A stretch of 64,000 nucleotides of DNA. It comes from Streptomyces iranensis (GTDB lineage: Bacteria; Actinomycetota; Actinomycetes; Streptomycetales; Streptomycetaceae). The stretch spans positions 1-64,000 of the forward strand of contig NZ_JAGGLR010000035.1 of assembly GCF_017874715.1 (NCBI RefSeq), read 5' to 3'. A program made the position numbers and the translations under genes. Below are positions 35,070-43,076 of this stretch, one piece after another. The notes below the pieces were generated by a model that was not told the origin of the DNA, searched no databases, and saw only the letters and a list, made by a program, of their open reading frames with translations. The number at the start of each line of letters is the position of its first letter. Positions within the stretch are counted from its first letter, which is position 1.

Positions 35070-36062
35070 TTAGCGGCCGAACAGAGACTTCAACCGTTCG
35101 GGGACGCGCTCACCCTGGATCTGGATTTGGGCCGCGGCCGCCTCGATGCGTTGCAGGTCGCCGAACGTCAATTCGACATCGAGTGCTCCCAGGTTCTCTT
35201 CCAAGCGATGCAGTTTGGTTGTGCCGGGGATCGGCACGAACCACGGCTTCTGCGCCAGCACCCAGGCGAGAGCGATCTGGGCTGGTGTGGCTCCCTTTTC
35301 GTCGGCGATCTGCTGCAGCAAGTCGACCAGTGTTTGATTGGCCTGCCGTGCTTCAAGAGTGAAGCGCGGCAGCATGCGGCGGAGGTCGTTGTCGGCCAGC
35401 GATGTACGGGAGTCGATTGTGCCGGTCAGATAGCCCTTGCCCAGCGGGCTGTATGGCACTAGACCGATGCCCAGCTTCTCCAAGGTCGGAATGATCTCGG
35501 CTTCGTGGTCTCGCGTCCAGAGCGAGTATTCACTTTGCAGTGCCGTCACAGGCTGCACGCGGTGGGCTCGGCTAATCGTCGTCGCACCGGCCTCCGATAG
35601 ACCGAAGTGCTTGACCTTACCTTCGGTGATCAGCTCCTTGACCGTGCCTGCTACGTCTTCGATGGGCACGTCGGGATCGACGCGGTGTTGGTAAAGAAGG
35701 TCAATGCAATCCGTTTGCAGACGCTGGAGCGAGGCCTCGGTCACTCGACGGATCTGCTCGGGTCGGCTATCGAGCCCCGACGCCGGGGTCGGCCCGTGCT
35801 CTCCGTGCTTGAGACCGAACTTGGTGGCAATCACCACCTGGTCGCGGACCGGCGCCAGCGCCTGACCGACCAGCTCTTCATTGGTAAAAGGGCCATAGAC
35901 TTCGGCGGTGTCGAAGAAAGTCACGCCGCGGTCAACCGCGGCCCGCAGCAGCCTCGTCATCTCGGCTCGGTCCGGGGGCGGACCGTAGAAGAAGCTCATG
36001 CCCATGCAACCGAGTCCCAGGGCTGAAACTTCGAGGTGCTGTCCAAGTTTGCGTTTCTGCAC
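35070..36062 (-). CDS. Aldo/keto reductase
   Basis: A 330-residue AKR with a (beta/alpha)8 pattern and the catalytic tetrad visible: Asp in FFDTAEVYGPF, Tyr in the same motif, Lys in VIATKFGLKHG and His in LLYQHRVDPDVP. It reduces carbonyls with NADPH; the sequence is closest to the YakC/AKR13-like group by general appearance. GTG at 36062 is the only sensible start. The stop codon lies inside the target duplication of the IS element, so the reading frame is intact to the end. Codon use is slightly less GC-rich than core genes, as in the rest of this island. Confidence 0.92.
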   Translation of the reverse strand: MQKRKLGQHLEVSALGLGCMGMSFFYGPPPDRAEMTRLLRAAVDRGVTFFDTAEVYGPFTNEELVGQALAPVRDQVVIATKFGLKHGEHGPTPASGLDSRPEQIRRVTEASLQRLQTDCIDLLYQHRVDPDVPIEDVAGTVKELITEGKVKHFGLSEAGATTISRAHRVQPVTALQSEYSLWTRDHEAEIIPTLEKLGIGLVPYSPLGKGYLTGTIDSRTSLADNDLRRMLPRFTLEARQANQTLVDLLQQIADEKGATPAQIALAWVLAQKPWFVPIPGTTKLHRLEENLGALDVELTFGDLQRIEAAAAQIQIQGERVPERLKSLFGR

Positions 36063-36321
36063 TGGAGAATGCTCCTTCGGTACAGGTCATCTGACCCATT
36101 GCTCCCGCTGTTCAGCCGGAACCGGTCACAGCAGGTTAGGCCCGCCTTGCGGGCGGCGGGGAGGCCCTCCTGGTACAGGTACTGTCGATGCCACCCTTGT
36201 CCGGCGGGCTGACACTCTGTCCACGTGGAATTCTTCGTGCTTGAGCTCGCGGATCGTCACGAAAGTGATTGAGCCACTTGTCGGGCCGGCATCTCGGGTC
36301 GGCATCAAGGGTGACAATGAA

Positions 36322-36495
36322 TCGATGCGATCGGCGACGCGATCGCGGGGTCGGTCCCTCTACGCCGGCTTGGCCGCGACGACGACATGGCGGGCATCGC
36401 CGTGTTCCTCGCCAGTCGGGCCGGGTCCTACCTGAGGGCGCCATTATCCCGGTCGACGGTGGCATTGCCACGACTGCTTCGGGTATCCAGGTCTC
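36322..36495 (+). pseudogene. C-terminal remnant of a second SDR gene
   Basis: Reading with one small frame correction gives DAIGDAIAGSVPLRRLGRDD, MAGIAVFLASRAGSYL and GAIIPVDGGIATTASG, nearly the same as the last 55 residues of the SDR at 33343-34146. The N-terminal 200 residues are missing. Just upstream, on the opposite strand (about 36138-36230), a peptide-coding stretch QGWHRQYLYQEGLPAARKAG resembles QGWLSQYLYHQGLPDVQDAC found upstream of the complete SDR. So sequences from both sides of the SDR gene occur twice around the AKR gene. The rest of 36063-36611 holds no gene. Confidence 0.75.
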
Positions 36496-36611
36496 GACGC
36501 GGGCCTTTTCCCGCTACGACGCTGGGCGCATGCCGCGTGTGAGGGGGTGCGTAGCAGTCGGGGTACCAGCAGAACCTCCCTTCGCCTGCGGACAGGGCCT
36601 ATGGTGAAGGG

Positions 36612-37502
36612 ATGGCCACGATCGATCTGCGCACTGAGATCAAGGAGTTCCTGAGCTCGCGTCGCGCGCGGATCGCGCCCGAGCGGGCCGGACTGCCCGC
36701 CTACGGCGGCAACCGCCGGGTCAAAGGTCTGCGTCGCGAAGAGGTAGCTCTACTAGCAGGGGTATCGGTCGACTACTACGTGCGTATGGAGCGCGGCAGC
36801 CTCAGCGGCGCCTCCGACGGGGTGCTCGACGCGTTGGCCTCTGCCTTGCAACTTGACGAGGCCGAGCGCGATCACCTATTCCACCTTGCGCGGCAGTCCA
36901 GGGCGCCCAGCGGTCCACGCCGCCGGCGACCCGCCGTGACGGTGCGTCCGGCGCTTCATCAGGTGCTCGACGCCATCACCGATGCGCCGGCTTGGATTTG
37001 CAACGGCCGTTATGACGTCCTGGCCATGAATCAACTTGCCCGTGCGCTGTATTCACCGGTGCTGGCCGACACGCGACGGCCGGCGAACACCGCGCGGTTC
37101 GTGTATCTAGATCCCGAAGCGGCAAAAACATTCTTCGTCGACTATGACCGAATCGCCTGCGATGTGGCCGCGAAGCTACGCATGGAAGCCGGTCGCAATC
37201 CGCACGACGAGGAGCTGATCGCCCTAGTCGGTGAATTGTCAACACGCAGTGAACTATTTCGGCAGCGGTGGGCATCTCAGGACGTTCGGCTCCACCGGTC
37301 CGGACGCAAGCGTGTGCACCATCCGGTAGTGGGCCAGCTCGACCTGGACGTCGAGTCGATGGAGATGCCTGCCGAACCCGGCCTGCTCCTGAACGTCTAC
37401 ACCGCGCCCGCCGGCACGGCGACCGCGGACGGTCTAGCCCTATTGACGTCGTGGGCGGCTAGCCAGGAGAGGCTAGCGACCGAGATTCAAGCACTCAGCT
37501 GA
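36612..37502 (+). CDS. MmyB-like XRE transcriptional regulator
   Basis: A 296-residue regulator: N-terminal helix-turn-helix (residues about 8-80, with VKGLRREEVALLAGVSVDYY and ERGSLSGASDGVLDAL) and a C-terminal MmyB ligand-binding domain (about 105-290, VLDAITDAPAWICNGRYDVL, MNQLARALYSPVL) of PAS-like fold thought to bind a fatty acid or similar ligand. In actinobacteria these regulators commonly control an adjacent SDR gene. Here the SDR relatives lie to the left on the same strand, one truncated and one inside an IS element, suggesting a disturbed regulator-target pair. Codon use is less GC-rich than in core genes (several CTA and TTA-like codons), a sign of recent acquisition. Confidence 0.9.
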   Translation: MATIDLRTEIKEFLSSRRARIAPERAGLPAYGGNRRVKGLRREEVALLAGVSVDYYVRMERGSLSGASDGVLDALASALQLDEAERDHLFHLARQSRAPSGPRRRRPAVTVRPALHQVLDAITDAPAWICNGRYDVLAMNQLARALYSPVLADTRRPANTARFVYLDPEAAKTFFVDYDRIACDVAAKLRMEAGRNPHDEELIALVGELSTRSELFRQRWASQDVRLHRSGRKRVHHPVVGQLDLDVESMEMPAEPGLLLNVYTAPAGTATADGLALLTSWAASQERLATEIQALS

Positions 37503-37744
37503 TATTCCAACCTTTTCAGTCCGTCTGCGTCAGCGCTGAACGATCGGCGAGAGCGTCGGGCCCACGTTGGGAATGTAACAGCTCCTCCCACCGGCAGCTA
37601 TGCGACCACAGGCCCCCGGCCGAGGCCGCAGTCCGGGACATGGGTTGTACGGGGGAATACGCTTCGTCCAGCCCGCTACATGACCACCGTCCCCCGTCGG
37701 GTGTGACCTCGTCGGTGGACCTCGTCAAAAAATTCCGTGAGGTC

Positions 37745-37771
37745 TGTCGATCCGGGCGGTGCCCGTTCGAC
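37745..37771 (+). promoter_or_regulatory. Probable ECF42-type promoter
   Basis: TGTCGA at 37745-37750 and CGAC at 37768-37771, spaced by 17 bp, match the -35 (TGTCGA) and -10 (CGA/TC) elements described for ECF42 sigma factors, and lie 74 bp before the DGPF-type gene that is the expected target. The rest of the 342-bp interval 37503-37844 shows no gene. Confidence 0.7.
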
Positions 37772-37844
37772 GCAGGGGTGAGAGGCAGGGCAAGCCCCTG
37801 CTCTCCACTCCGAAAATCCCGACCTCGTTTCGCAAGGAGTCACC

Positions 37845-38201
37845 ATGCCGCGCTATCTGTCGATGATCCGCGTCGACGAGCAGAACGCCCCCGCCGAGGG
37901 GCCCAGCCCCGAGCTCATGGAGCGGATGGGCGAGCTGATCGAGGAGATGACCAAGGCCGGGGTCATGCTGGACACGGCCGGGCTCACCCCGACCTCCGAC
38001 GGCACCCGGGTCACCTGGGCCGGCGGAAAGATCAGCTGCACCGACGGTCCCTTCACCGAGAGCAAGGAGGTCATCGGCGGCTACGCCCTGCTCCAGGCCA
38101 AGGACAAGGCCGAGGCCGTGGAGTGGACCAAGCGGTTCCTGCGGGTCCATGAGGAGCACTGGACCATCACCTGCGAGGTCCGTGAGGTTGTCGAGCCCTG
38201 A
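37845..38201 (+). CDS. YCII-related DGPF protein, partner of ECF42 sigma factor
   Basis: A 118-residue protein with the family core KISCTDGPFTESKEVIGGYA, where DGPF names the family, and ALLQAKDKAEAVEWTKRFL. DGPF proteins are encoded next to, and transcribed by, ECF42 sigma factors; their biochemical role is unknown. ATG at 37845 follows AAGGAGT. The sigma-factor gene begins within about 40 bp, so the two form an operon behind the ECF42-like promoter. Confidence 0.92.
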   Translation: MPRYLSMIRVDEQNAPAEGPSPELMERMGELIEEMTKAGVMLDTAGLTPTSDGTRVTWAGGKISCTDGPFTESKEVIGGYALLQAKDKAEAVEWTKRFLRVHEEHWTITCEVREVVEP

Positions 38202-38239
38202 GCCGGTAACGCTTGCTCCGTCCCCTTACGGCTGCTCTG

Positions 38240-39538
38240 ATGGTGGCCGTGACGGCAGCAAGCCCGGCCAATGCGGCGAAAGCGGCTGAAAGCGCCCGCA
38301 GTGGCGAAACAGCCGACATCGCCGGAACGGTCGAAACGGTCTTCAGGATCGAGTCCGCGCGGATCATCGCAGGCGTCGCCCGCATCGTGCGGGACGTCGG
38401 AATGGCCGAGGAACTCGCGCAGGACGCCCTGGTCACCGCGCTGGAGCGGTGGCCGGAGTCGGGTGTGCCGGACAATCCGGGCGCCTGGCTCATGGTCACC
38501 GCCAAGCACCGCGCGATCGATCTCGTACGCCGTAAGGAGACCTACGCACGCAAGTTGGCGGAGGTCGGGCGGGCCCTGGAGGACGTCTCACCGCCCGACC
38601 CGGCGGATCTCGCCGGGACCACCGAGGACATCGACGACGATCTGCTGCGCTTGATCTTCACCGCGTGCCATCCCGTGCTGTCCACCCAGGCCCGGGTCGC
38701 GCTCACGCTGCGGCTGCTGGGCGGGCTGACGACGGAGGAGATCGCCCGCGCGTTCCTGGTCCCGGAGCCGACGGTCGCCCAGCGCATCGTCCGGGCCAAG
38801 CGGACCCTCGCCAAGGCCGAGGTCCCCTTCGAGGTGCCGTACGGCGACGACCGGACCGCCCGGCTCTCCTCGGTCCTGGAGGTCATCTACCTCGTCTTCA
38901 ACGAGGGCTACTCCGCGACCGCGGGCGACGATCTGGTGCGCCCGGCCCTGTGCGAGGACGCGCTGCGCCTGGCACGGGTGCTGGCGGGGCTGCTGCCCCA
39001 GGAGCCCGAAGCGCACGGGCTGGTCTCGCTGCTGGAGTTCCAGTCCTCCCGGACCGCGGCCCGCACCGGCCCCGGCGGTGAGCCGGTGCTGCTCGCCGAC
39101 CAGAACCGCACCAAGTGGAACCGCCTGCTCATCCGCCGGGGTGTCGAGGCGCTCCAGCGGGCGGGCCAGGGCCCGTACTCCCTCCAGGCCGCCATCGCCG
39201 CCTGTCACGCACGGGCGATCCGGTACGCGGACACCGACTGGACGGCCATCGCCGCCCTCTACGGCCGGCTGATGGCGCTGGCCCCGTCCCCCGTGGTGGA
39301 GCTCAACCGGGCGGTCGCCGTCGCGATGGCGGAGGGGCCCGCGGCGGGTCTGAAACTGGTCGAGGCGCTGGCGGAGGAACCGGCCCTCAGGGACTACCAC
39401 CTGCTGCCGAGCGTCCGCGGGGATCTGCTGGAACGGCTGGGGCGGCATGAGGAGGCACGGGCGGAGTTCGCCCGTGCGGCGGCCCTGACCCGTAACGCCC
39501 GTGAGCGGGCGCTGCTGCTGGAGCGGTCGTCGGGCTGA
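38240..39538 (+). CDS. ECF42-group RNA polymerase sigma factor with C-terminal extension
   Basis: A protein of about 432 residues. Sigma region 2 (RIESARIIAGVARIVRDVGM, EELAQDALVTALERWP, PGAWLMVTAKHRAID) and region 4 (ALTLRLLGGLTTEEIARAFL, then PEPTVAQRIVRAKRTLA) are followed by about 230 residues of helical TPR-like extension (GYSATAGDDLVRPALCEDAL, LNRAVAVAMAEGPAAGL). This fusion and the DGPF neighbour define the ECF42 group, whose extension, not an anti-sigma factor, is thought to control activity. Start uncertain: ATG 38240 lacks a good ribosome site, TTG 38213 and GTG 38249 are alternatives. Confidence 0.92.
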   Translation: MVAVTAASPANAAKAAESARSGETADIAGTVETVFRIESARIIAGVARIVRDVGMAEELAQDALVTALERWPESGVPDNPGAWLMVTAKHRAIDLVRRKETYARKLAEVGRALEDVSPPDPADLAGTTEDIDDDLLRLIFTACHPVLSTQARVALTLRLLGGLTTEEIARAFLVPEPTVAQRIVRAKRTLAKAEVPFEVPYGDDRTARLSSVLEVIYLVFNEGYSATAGDDLVRPALCEDALRLARVLAGLLPQEPEAHGLVSLLEFQSSRTAARTGPGGEPVLLADQNRTKWNRLLIRRGVEALQRAGQGPYSLQAAIAACHARAIRYADTDWTAIAALYGRLMALAPSPVVELNRAVAVAMAEGPAAGLKLVEALAEEPALRDYHLLPSVRGDLLERLGRHEEARAEFARAAALTRNARERALLLERSSG

Positions 39539-39604
39539 GCCGACCTTGTGGGGCTGGTCCGTTCTCGCCGGGCTGGGCTGATCTTGTGGCCGGGGCGGAC
39601 GGGC

Positions 39605-39631
39605 GGGACGGGTGGGACGGGTGGGACGGGC
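39605..39631. repeat. Three copies of a 9-nt tandem repeat
   Basis: GGGACGGGT occurs twice exactly and once with a last-base change, in the gap between the sigma-factor gene and the acetyltransferase gene. Confidence 0.85.
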
Positions 39632-39719
39632 CGTGACCTGGGCGCGGGGCCGTTGTCGTACCCCCGTGGTCGAATGACGGAAGGCGGGCGCGGAGTGCGC
39701 CGACGGCGGGAGGTGGCCG

Positions 39720-40280
39720 ATGTCCGGTGGGGTGAGCGGGGTGCGGGTGCGGCTCGAGCCGTGGGAGGACAGCGCGCTCTGCCTCGAGCTGCTGCGCCGC
39801 GTCAACAGCCCGGAGATGACGAGCCACCTGGGCGGGCCGGAGAGCGAGGAGCAGATCCTGGTCCGCCACCGGCGGTATGCCGAGCTGACCGGGCCGGGCG
39901 CCGGGCGGATGTACCGGATCGTGCTGCCGGAGGGGGACGAGAGGGACGAGGGGAACGAGGAGGACGAGACGGCGGGCAGCATCGGGTACTGGGAGCGGGA
40001 GTGGCGGGGTGAGTCGGTGTACGAGACCGGCTGGGCCGTGCTGCCGCCGTTCCAGGGGCGGGGGATCGCGGCCGCGGCCGCGAGGGAGGTGGCGCGGGCG
40101 GCCGCGGCGCAGCGGACCCATCGGCATCTGCACGCCTATCCGTCCGTCGGCCACCCCGCGTCGAACGGGGTGTGCCGCAAGGCCGGGTTCACGCTGCTCG
40201 GCGAGTGCGAGTTCGAGTATCCGGTGGGGACGATGATGCGGTGCAACGACTGGCGGCTGGAGCTGTGGCCCGCCTCCTAG
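39720..40280 (+). CDS. GNAT acetyltransferase, RimJ/RimL type
   Basis: A 186-residue acetyltransferase of the ribosomal-protein/antibiotic N-acetyltransferase group. The CoA-binding motif is GWAVLPPFQGRGIAAAAA (Q-x-x-G-x-G/A) near residues 108-125, followed by SNGVCRKAGF, the usual N-x-x-x-x-x-x-x-G-F end of the fold. An acidic insert (about 75-92) with runs of Glu and Asp is unusual. Substrate unknown. ATG at 39720 has GGGAGG 8 nt upstream. Its end overlaps the convergent oxidoreductase gene by 4 bp. Confidence 0.87.
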   Translation: MSGGVSGVRVRLEPWEDSALCLELLRRVNSPEMTSHLGGPESEEQILVRHRRYAELTGPGAGRMYRIVLPEGDERDEGNEEDETAGSIGYWEREWRGESVYETGWAVLPPFQGRGIAAAAAREVARAAAAQRTHRHLHAYPSVGHPASNGVCRKAGFTLLGECEFEYPVGTMMRCNDWRLELWPAS

Positions 40281-41098
40281 CCGTTCAGGGCGCTCTCGGT
40301 GTCCTGGGCGCCTTCGGCGGCGGGGGTGCGGGGTGGTACGTAGTGCACGGAGAGGCCGGTGCGGCCCGGCAGGAGGTCGGGGCGGAGCACCAGGCGCTCG
40401 TCGTAGTCCCCGCCGTTCTGCCGGCGGAACGGAATCGGCTCCTCGGTCGGCAGGGCGGCCAGCCGCTTCCGCAGCTCGGCGGCATGGGTTTCGTAGGCCT
40501 CGGCCGGGACCCGGTCCGCGCCGTACACCACATACGGCGGCAGCACGGACATCCCGCTGTACCAGAAGGTGCCGTGGTGCAGGGGGAACAGCAGGTCGCC
40601 GAGCTCGCCGTTGACGCCGCGCGGGCCCATGGTGGCCTCGGGCGCCCCGGCGGTCAGCACCACCATGGCGCGCTTACCGGCCAGCTTGCCGTCCCCGTAG
40701 CGCAGGGTGCGGCCATCCGGCCCGATGACCCCGTAGGCGAAGCCCTTGACGAAGACGCGGTCGAACCAGCCCTTGAGGATGGCGGGCATGCCGTACCACC
40801 ACAGTGGGAACTGCACGACGAGCGCATCAGCCCAGGCGATCTTCTCCTGCTCGGCGCGGATGTCCTCGCTGAGCGTCCCCGCGTCATGGGCGCGTCGCGA
40901 GGCGGCCCCGACGATGAGGCGTTCGTCCGCGTCATGCCGGAAGTCCGCGCCGTCCACCACGGGGTTCCAGCGCATCGCGTAGAGATCGGACAGCCGGTAC
41001 TCATGGCCCGCCTCGCGCAGGGCGCGCAGCCCCTCGTCGCGCAACGCCCCGCTGAGGGAGCGCTGTTCGGGGTGGGCGAATATCCACAGCACGTTCAT
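40277..41098 (-). CDS. NAD(P)H-dependent quinone-type oxidoreductase (flavodoxin fold)
   Basis: A 273-residue protein with the flavodoxin-like start LWIFAHPEQRSLSGAL and the QR-type motif FPLWWYGMPAILKGWFDRVF, typical of the MdaB/NQO1 family of FAD/FMN enzymes that reduce quinones or other acceptors by two electrons. ATG at 41098 is used; a start three codons upstream is possible. It stands alone, facing a TetR gene. Confidence 0.88.
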   Translation of the reverse strand: MNVLWIFAHPEQRSLSGALRDEGLRALREAGHEYRLSDLYAMRWNPVVDGADFRHDADERLIVGAASRRAHDAGTLSEDIRAEQEKIAWADALVVQFPLWWYGMPAILKGWFDRVFVKGFAYGVIGPDGRTLRYGDGKLAGKRAMVVLTAGAPEATMGPRGVNGELGDLLFPLHHGTFWYSGMSVLPPYVVYGADRVPAEAYETHAAELRKRLAALPTEEPIPFRRQNGGDYDERLVLRPDLLPGRTGLSVHYVPPRTPAAEGAQDTESALNG

Positions 41099-41188
41099 GC
41101 CCACCATGCTCGGAAACCGGCCCCGGGGCCGACGAGTGGCCGGATGGCCAGGATGTACAAGAATCTGGCCAGTCCCTGAGCCGGGTGG

Positions 41189-41938
41189 TCAGCTCCGCGC
41201 GCTGATCAGCGCCTCCACACCGTCGAGGATCCGTTCCAGGCCGAAGACGAACTCGTCGTCGGGGCCGCCCGGGATATCGAGATCACCCGTCCGCAGCGCC
41301 GCCGTCACCGCCGGGAAGCGCTCGGCGTCGGTCAGCTTCTCCAGCAGCTTGGCCCAGGACGCCATCGAGGACTCGAGGCTCTGCCCCTTGCGCCGGTGGG
41401 CCGCCAGAATGTCGAAGGTCATCCGCGCCTCGTTCCGGACGAAGCCGCTGACCAGCATCAGCACGGAGATCTTCTCGCCCTCGCTGAGGTTGGTGCGGCG
41501 CAGACAGGCCAGTCCGCGCTCCATCCAGGCCACCGAGTTGGGTGTCGAGGGCGGGGTGCTGATCGGGACGTTCACCACCCACGGGTGGCGGGCGACGCTG
41601 GTGCGCAGTGCCCAGGCCCAGTCGGTGAACCCGGTCCGCCAGTCCTTCGCCGGTTCGCCGGGCGGGGGTGGGCCGTAGGCCGCGTCCTCCATCAGCGTCA
41701 GCAGCTCGTCCTTGGCCGAGACATAGCGGTACAGGGACATCGTGGAGACGCCCAGCTCGGACGCGACCCGGCTCATGGAGACGGCGCCGAGGCCGTCCGC
41801 CGAGGCGATGCCGACGGCGGCGTCGACGATCCGGCCCAGGGTCAGGCCGGGGCGGGGCCCCTTGCCCGCGCGTTCCCGCAGTCCCCAGGCGGCCTCGATG
41901 CTCGCCGGCAGGCCGGTGCCGCTGTCCTCGGTGGCCAT
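41189..41938 (-). CDS. TetR-family regulator of the adjacent ABC exporter
   Basis: A 249-residue regulator: helix-turn-helix at about residues 28-75 (TLGRIVDAAVGIASADGLGA, SMSRVASELGVSTMSLYRYV) and a TetR_C-type ligand domain (WMERGLACLRRTNLSEGEK). ATG at 41938 gives a 27-residue leader before the domain. It is divergent from a DrrAB-like exporter, with repeated sites in between (42004-42039), so it probably represses that exporter and is released by its substrate. Confidence 0.9.
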   Translation of the reverse strand: MATEDSGTGLPASIEAAWGLRERAGKGPRPGLTLGRIVDAAVGIASADGLGAVSMSRVASELGVSTMSLYRYVSAKDELLTLMEDAAYGPPPPGEPAKDWRTGFTDWAWALRTSVARHPWVVNVPISTPPSTPNSVAWMERGLACLRRTNLSEGEKISVLMLVSGFVRNEARMTFDILAAHRRKGQSLESSMASWAKLLEKLTDAERFPAVTAALRTGDLDIPGGPDDEFVFGLERILDGVEALISARS

Positions 41939-42003
41939 GGCCTCGGGGCCCTCCGTATCTACGTGCGCTGATGGTGGCTTGATTGACCGCCATCCTAGAG
42001 TTG

Positions 42004-42039
42004 TGTATACCCTACGCAGTAGCGTGTATGGCATACGCA
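42004..42039. promoter_or_regulatory. Repeated operator between TetR and ABC exporter genes
   Basis: Two direct repeats, TGTATACCCTACGCA (42004-42018) and TGTATGGCATACGCA (42025-42039), 21 bp apart. The second contains the palindrome GTATG-G-CATAC. The period of two helical turns would place two dimers on the same face of the DNA over the exporter promoter. Confidence 0.75.
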
Positions 42040-42059
42040 GAAAGAGGAGCGGGGGAATC

Positions 42060-43076
42060 ATGGCCCATCGACCAGCCATCGAGGCGAGCGGCCTCGAGAA
42101 GTCCTACGGGGCGGTGCGGGTGCTCAGGGGCGTCGATCTGTCGGTCGCGCCCGGCAGCGTCTTCGCGCTGCTCGGCCCCAACGGGGCGGGCAAGACCACG
42201 ACCGTGCGGATCCTGGCCACGCTGACGCCACCGGACGCCGGGCGGGCCCGCGTCGCGGGCTTCGACGTCGTCGCCGACCGCCGCCGGGTCCGCCGCGCCA
42301 TCAGCCTCACCGGCCAGTACGCCGCGGTGGACGAGATGCAGACCGGCGAGGAGAACCTGCGGATGATGGGGCGGCTGACCCGGCTCGGCCGTGCCGAGGC
42401 CCGCGGCCGAGCACACGAACTGCTCGATCGCTTCGACCTCACCGGCGCCGCCCGCCGCACCGTGGGCACCTACTCGGGCGGGATGCGCCGCCGACTCGAC
42501 CTCGCCGCGGGCCTGGTCGGCCACCCCGAGGTGATCTTCCTCGACGAGCCGACCACCGGACTCGACCCGCGCAGCCGACAGGCCATGTGGGAGGTGGTCA
42601 AGGGGCTGGTGACGGACGGGGTGACGGTCTTCCTCACCACCCAGTACCTGGAGGAGGCCGATCAACTCGCCGATCGCATCGCCGTGGTGGACGGCGGCCG
42701 GGTGGTGGCCGAGGGCACCCCGGCCCAGCTCAAGGAGCGCGTGGCCGGGCAGCGGCTGGACCTGACGCTCGGCGATGTCGCGGCGTACGAGGCGGTCGCG
42801 CGCCAACTCGGTGTACGGCTCGTCTGGAGCGACGCCGACCGGCTGACGCTGGGCGTCGCGACGGACGGCGGCGCCGCCCATGTGCGGACCCTGCTCGACG
42901 AGATCGACCCCGAGCGCCGCGCTGTGGACCGCTTCACCGTCCACAGCGCCACGCTCGACGATGTCTTCATGGCCCTGACCGGCCATGACGCCGGGGGCGG
43001 GAGCCGTACCGGCGAGGGGGAGGGCCGTACCGCTACGGGCGGGAACACGGGAGAGAGGGAGACGGCCGGTGTCTGA
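42060..43076 (+). CDS. DrrA-like ABC exporter ATPase
   Basis: A 338-residue ATPase with Walker A GPNGAGKTT, signature YSGGMRRRLDLA, Walker B VIFLDEPTTGLD and the DrrA-type C-terminal regulatory part including TLDDVFMALTGHD. These belong to the drug-resistance ATPases of the daunorubicin type. The last 35 residues are Gly/Thr-rich and likely disordered. ATG at 42060 follows GAGGAG. The stop overlaps the permease start by 8 nt, so both are coupled. Confidence 0.93.
   Translation: MAHRPAIEASGLEKSYGAVRVLRGVDLSVAPGSVFALLGPNGAGKTTTVRILATLTPPDAGRARVAGFDVVADRRRVRRAISLTGQYAAVDEMQTGEENLRMMGRLTRLGRAEARGRAHELLDRFDLTGAARRTVGTYSGGMRRRLDLAAGLVGHPEVIFLDEPTTGLDPRSRQAMWEVVKGLVTDGVTVFLTTQYLEEADQLADRIAVVDGGRVVAEGTPAQLKERVAGQRLDLTLGDVAAYEAVARQLGVRLVWSDADRLTLGVATDGGAAHVRTLLDEIDPERRAVDRFTVHSATLDDVFMALTGHDAGGGSRTGEGEGRTATGGNTGERETAGV

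Noticed and set aside
33343..37502. Natural-product cluster made of SDR, AKR and regulator
   Set aside because: There are no synthase, ligase or tailoring genes, and the genes lie among mobile-element debris; a degraded catabolic or detoxification island is simpler.
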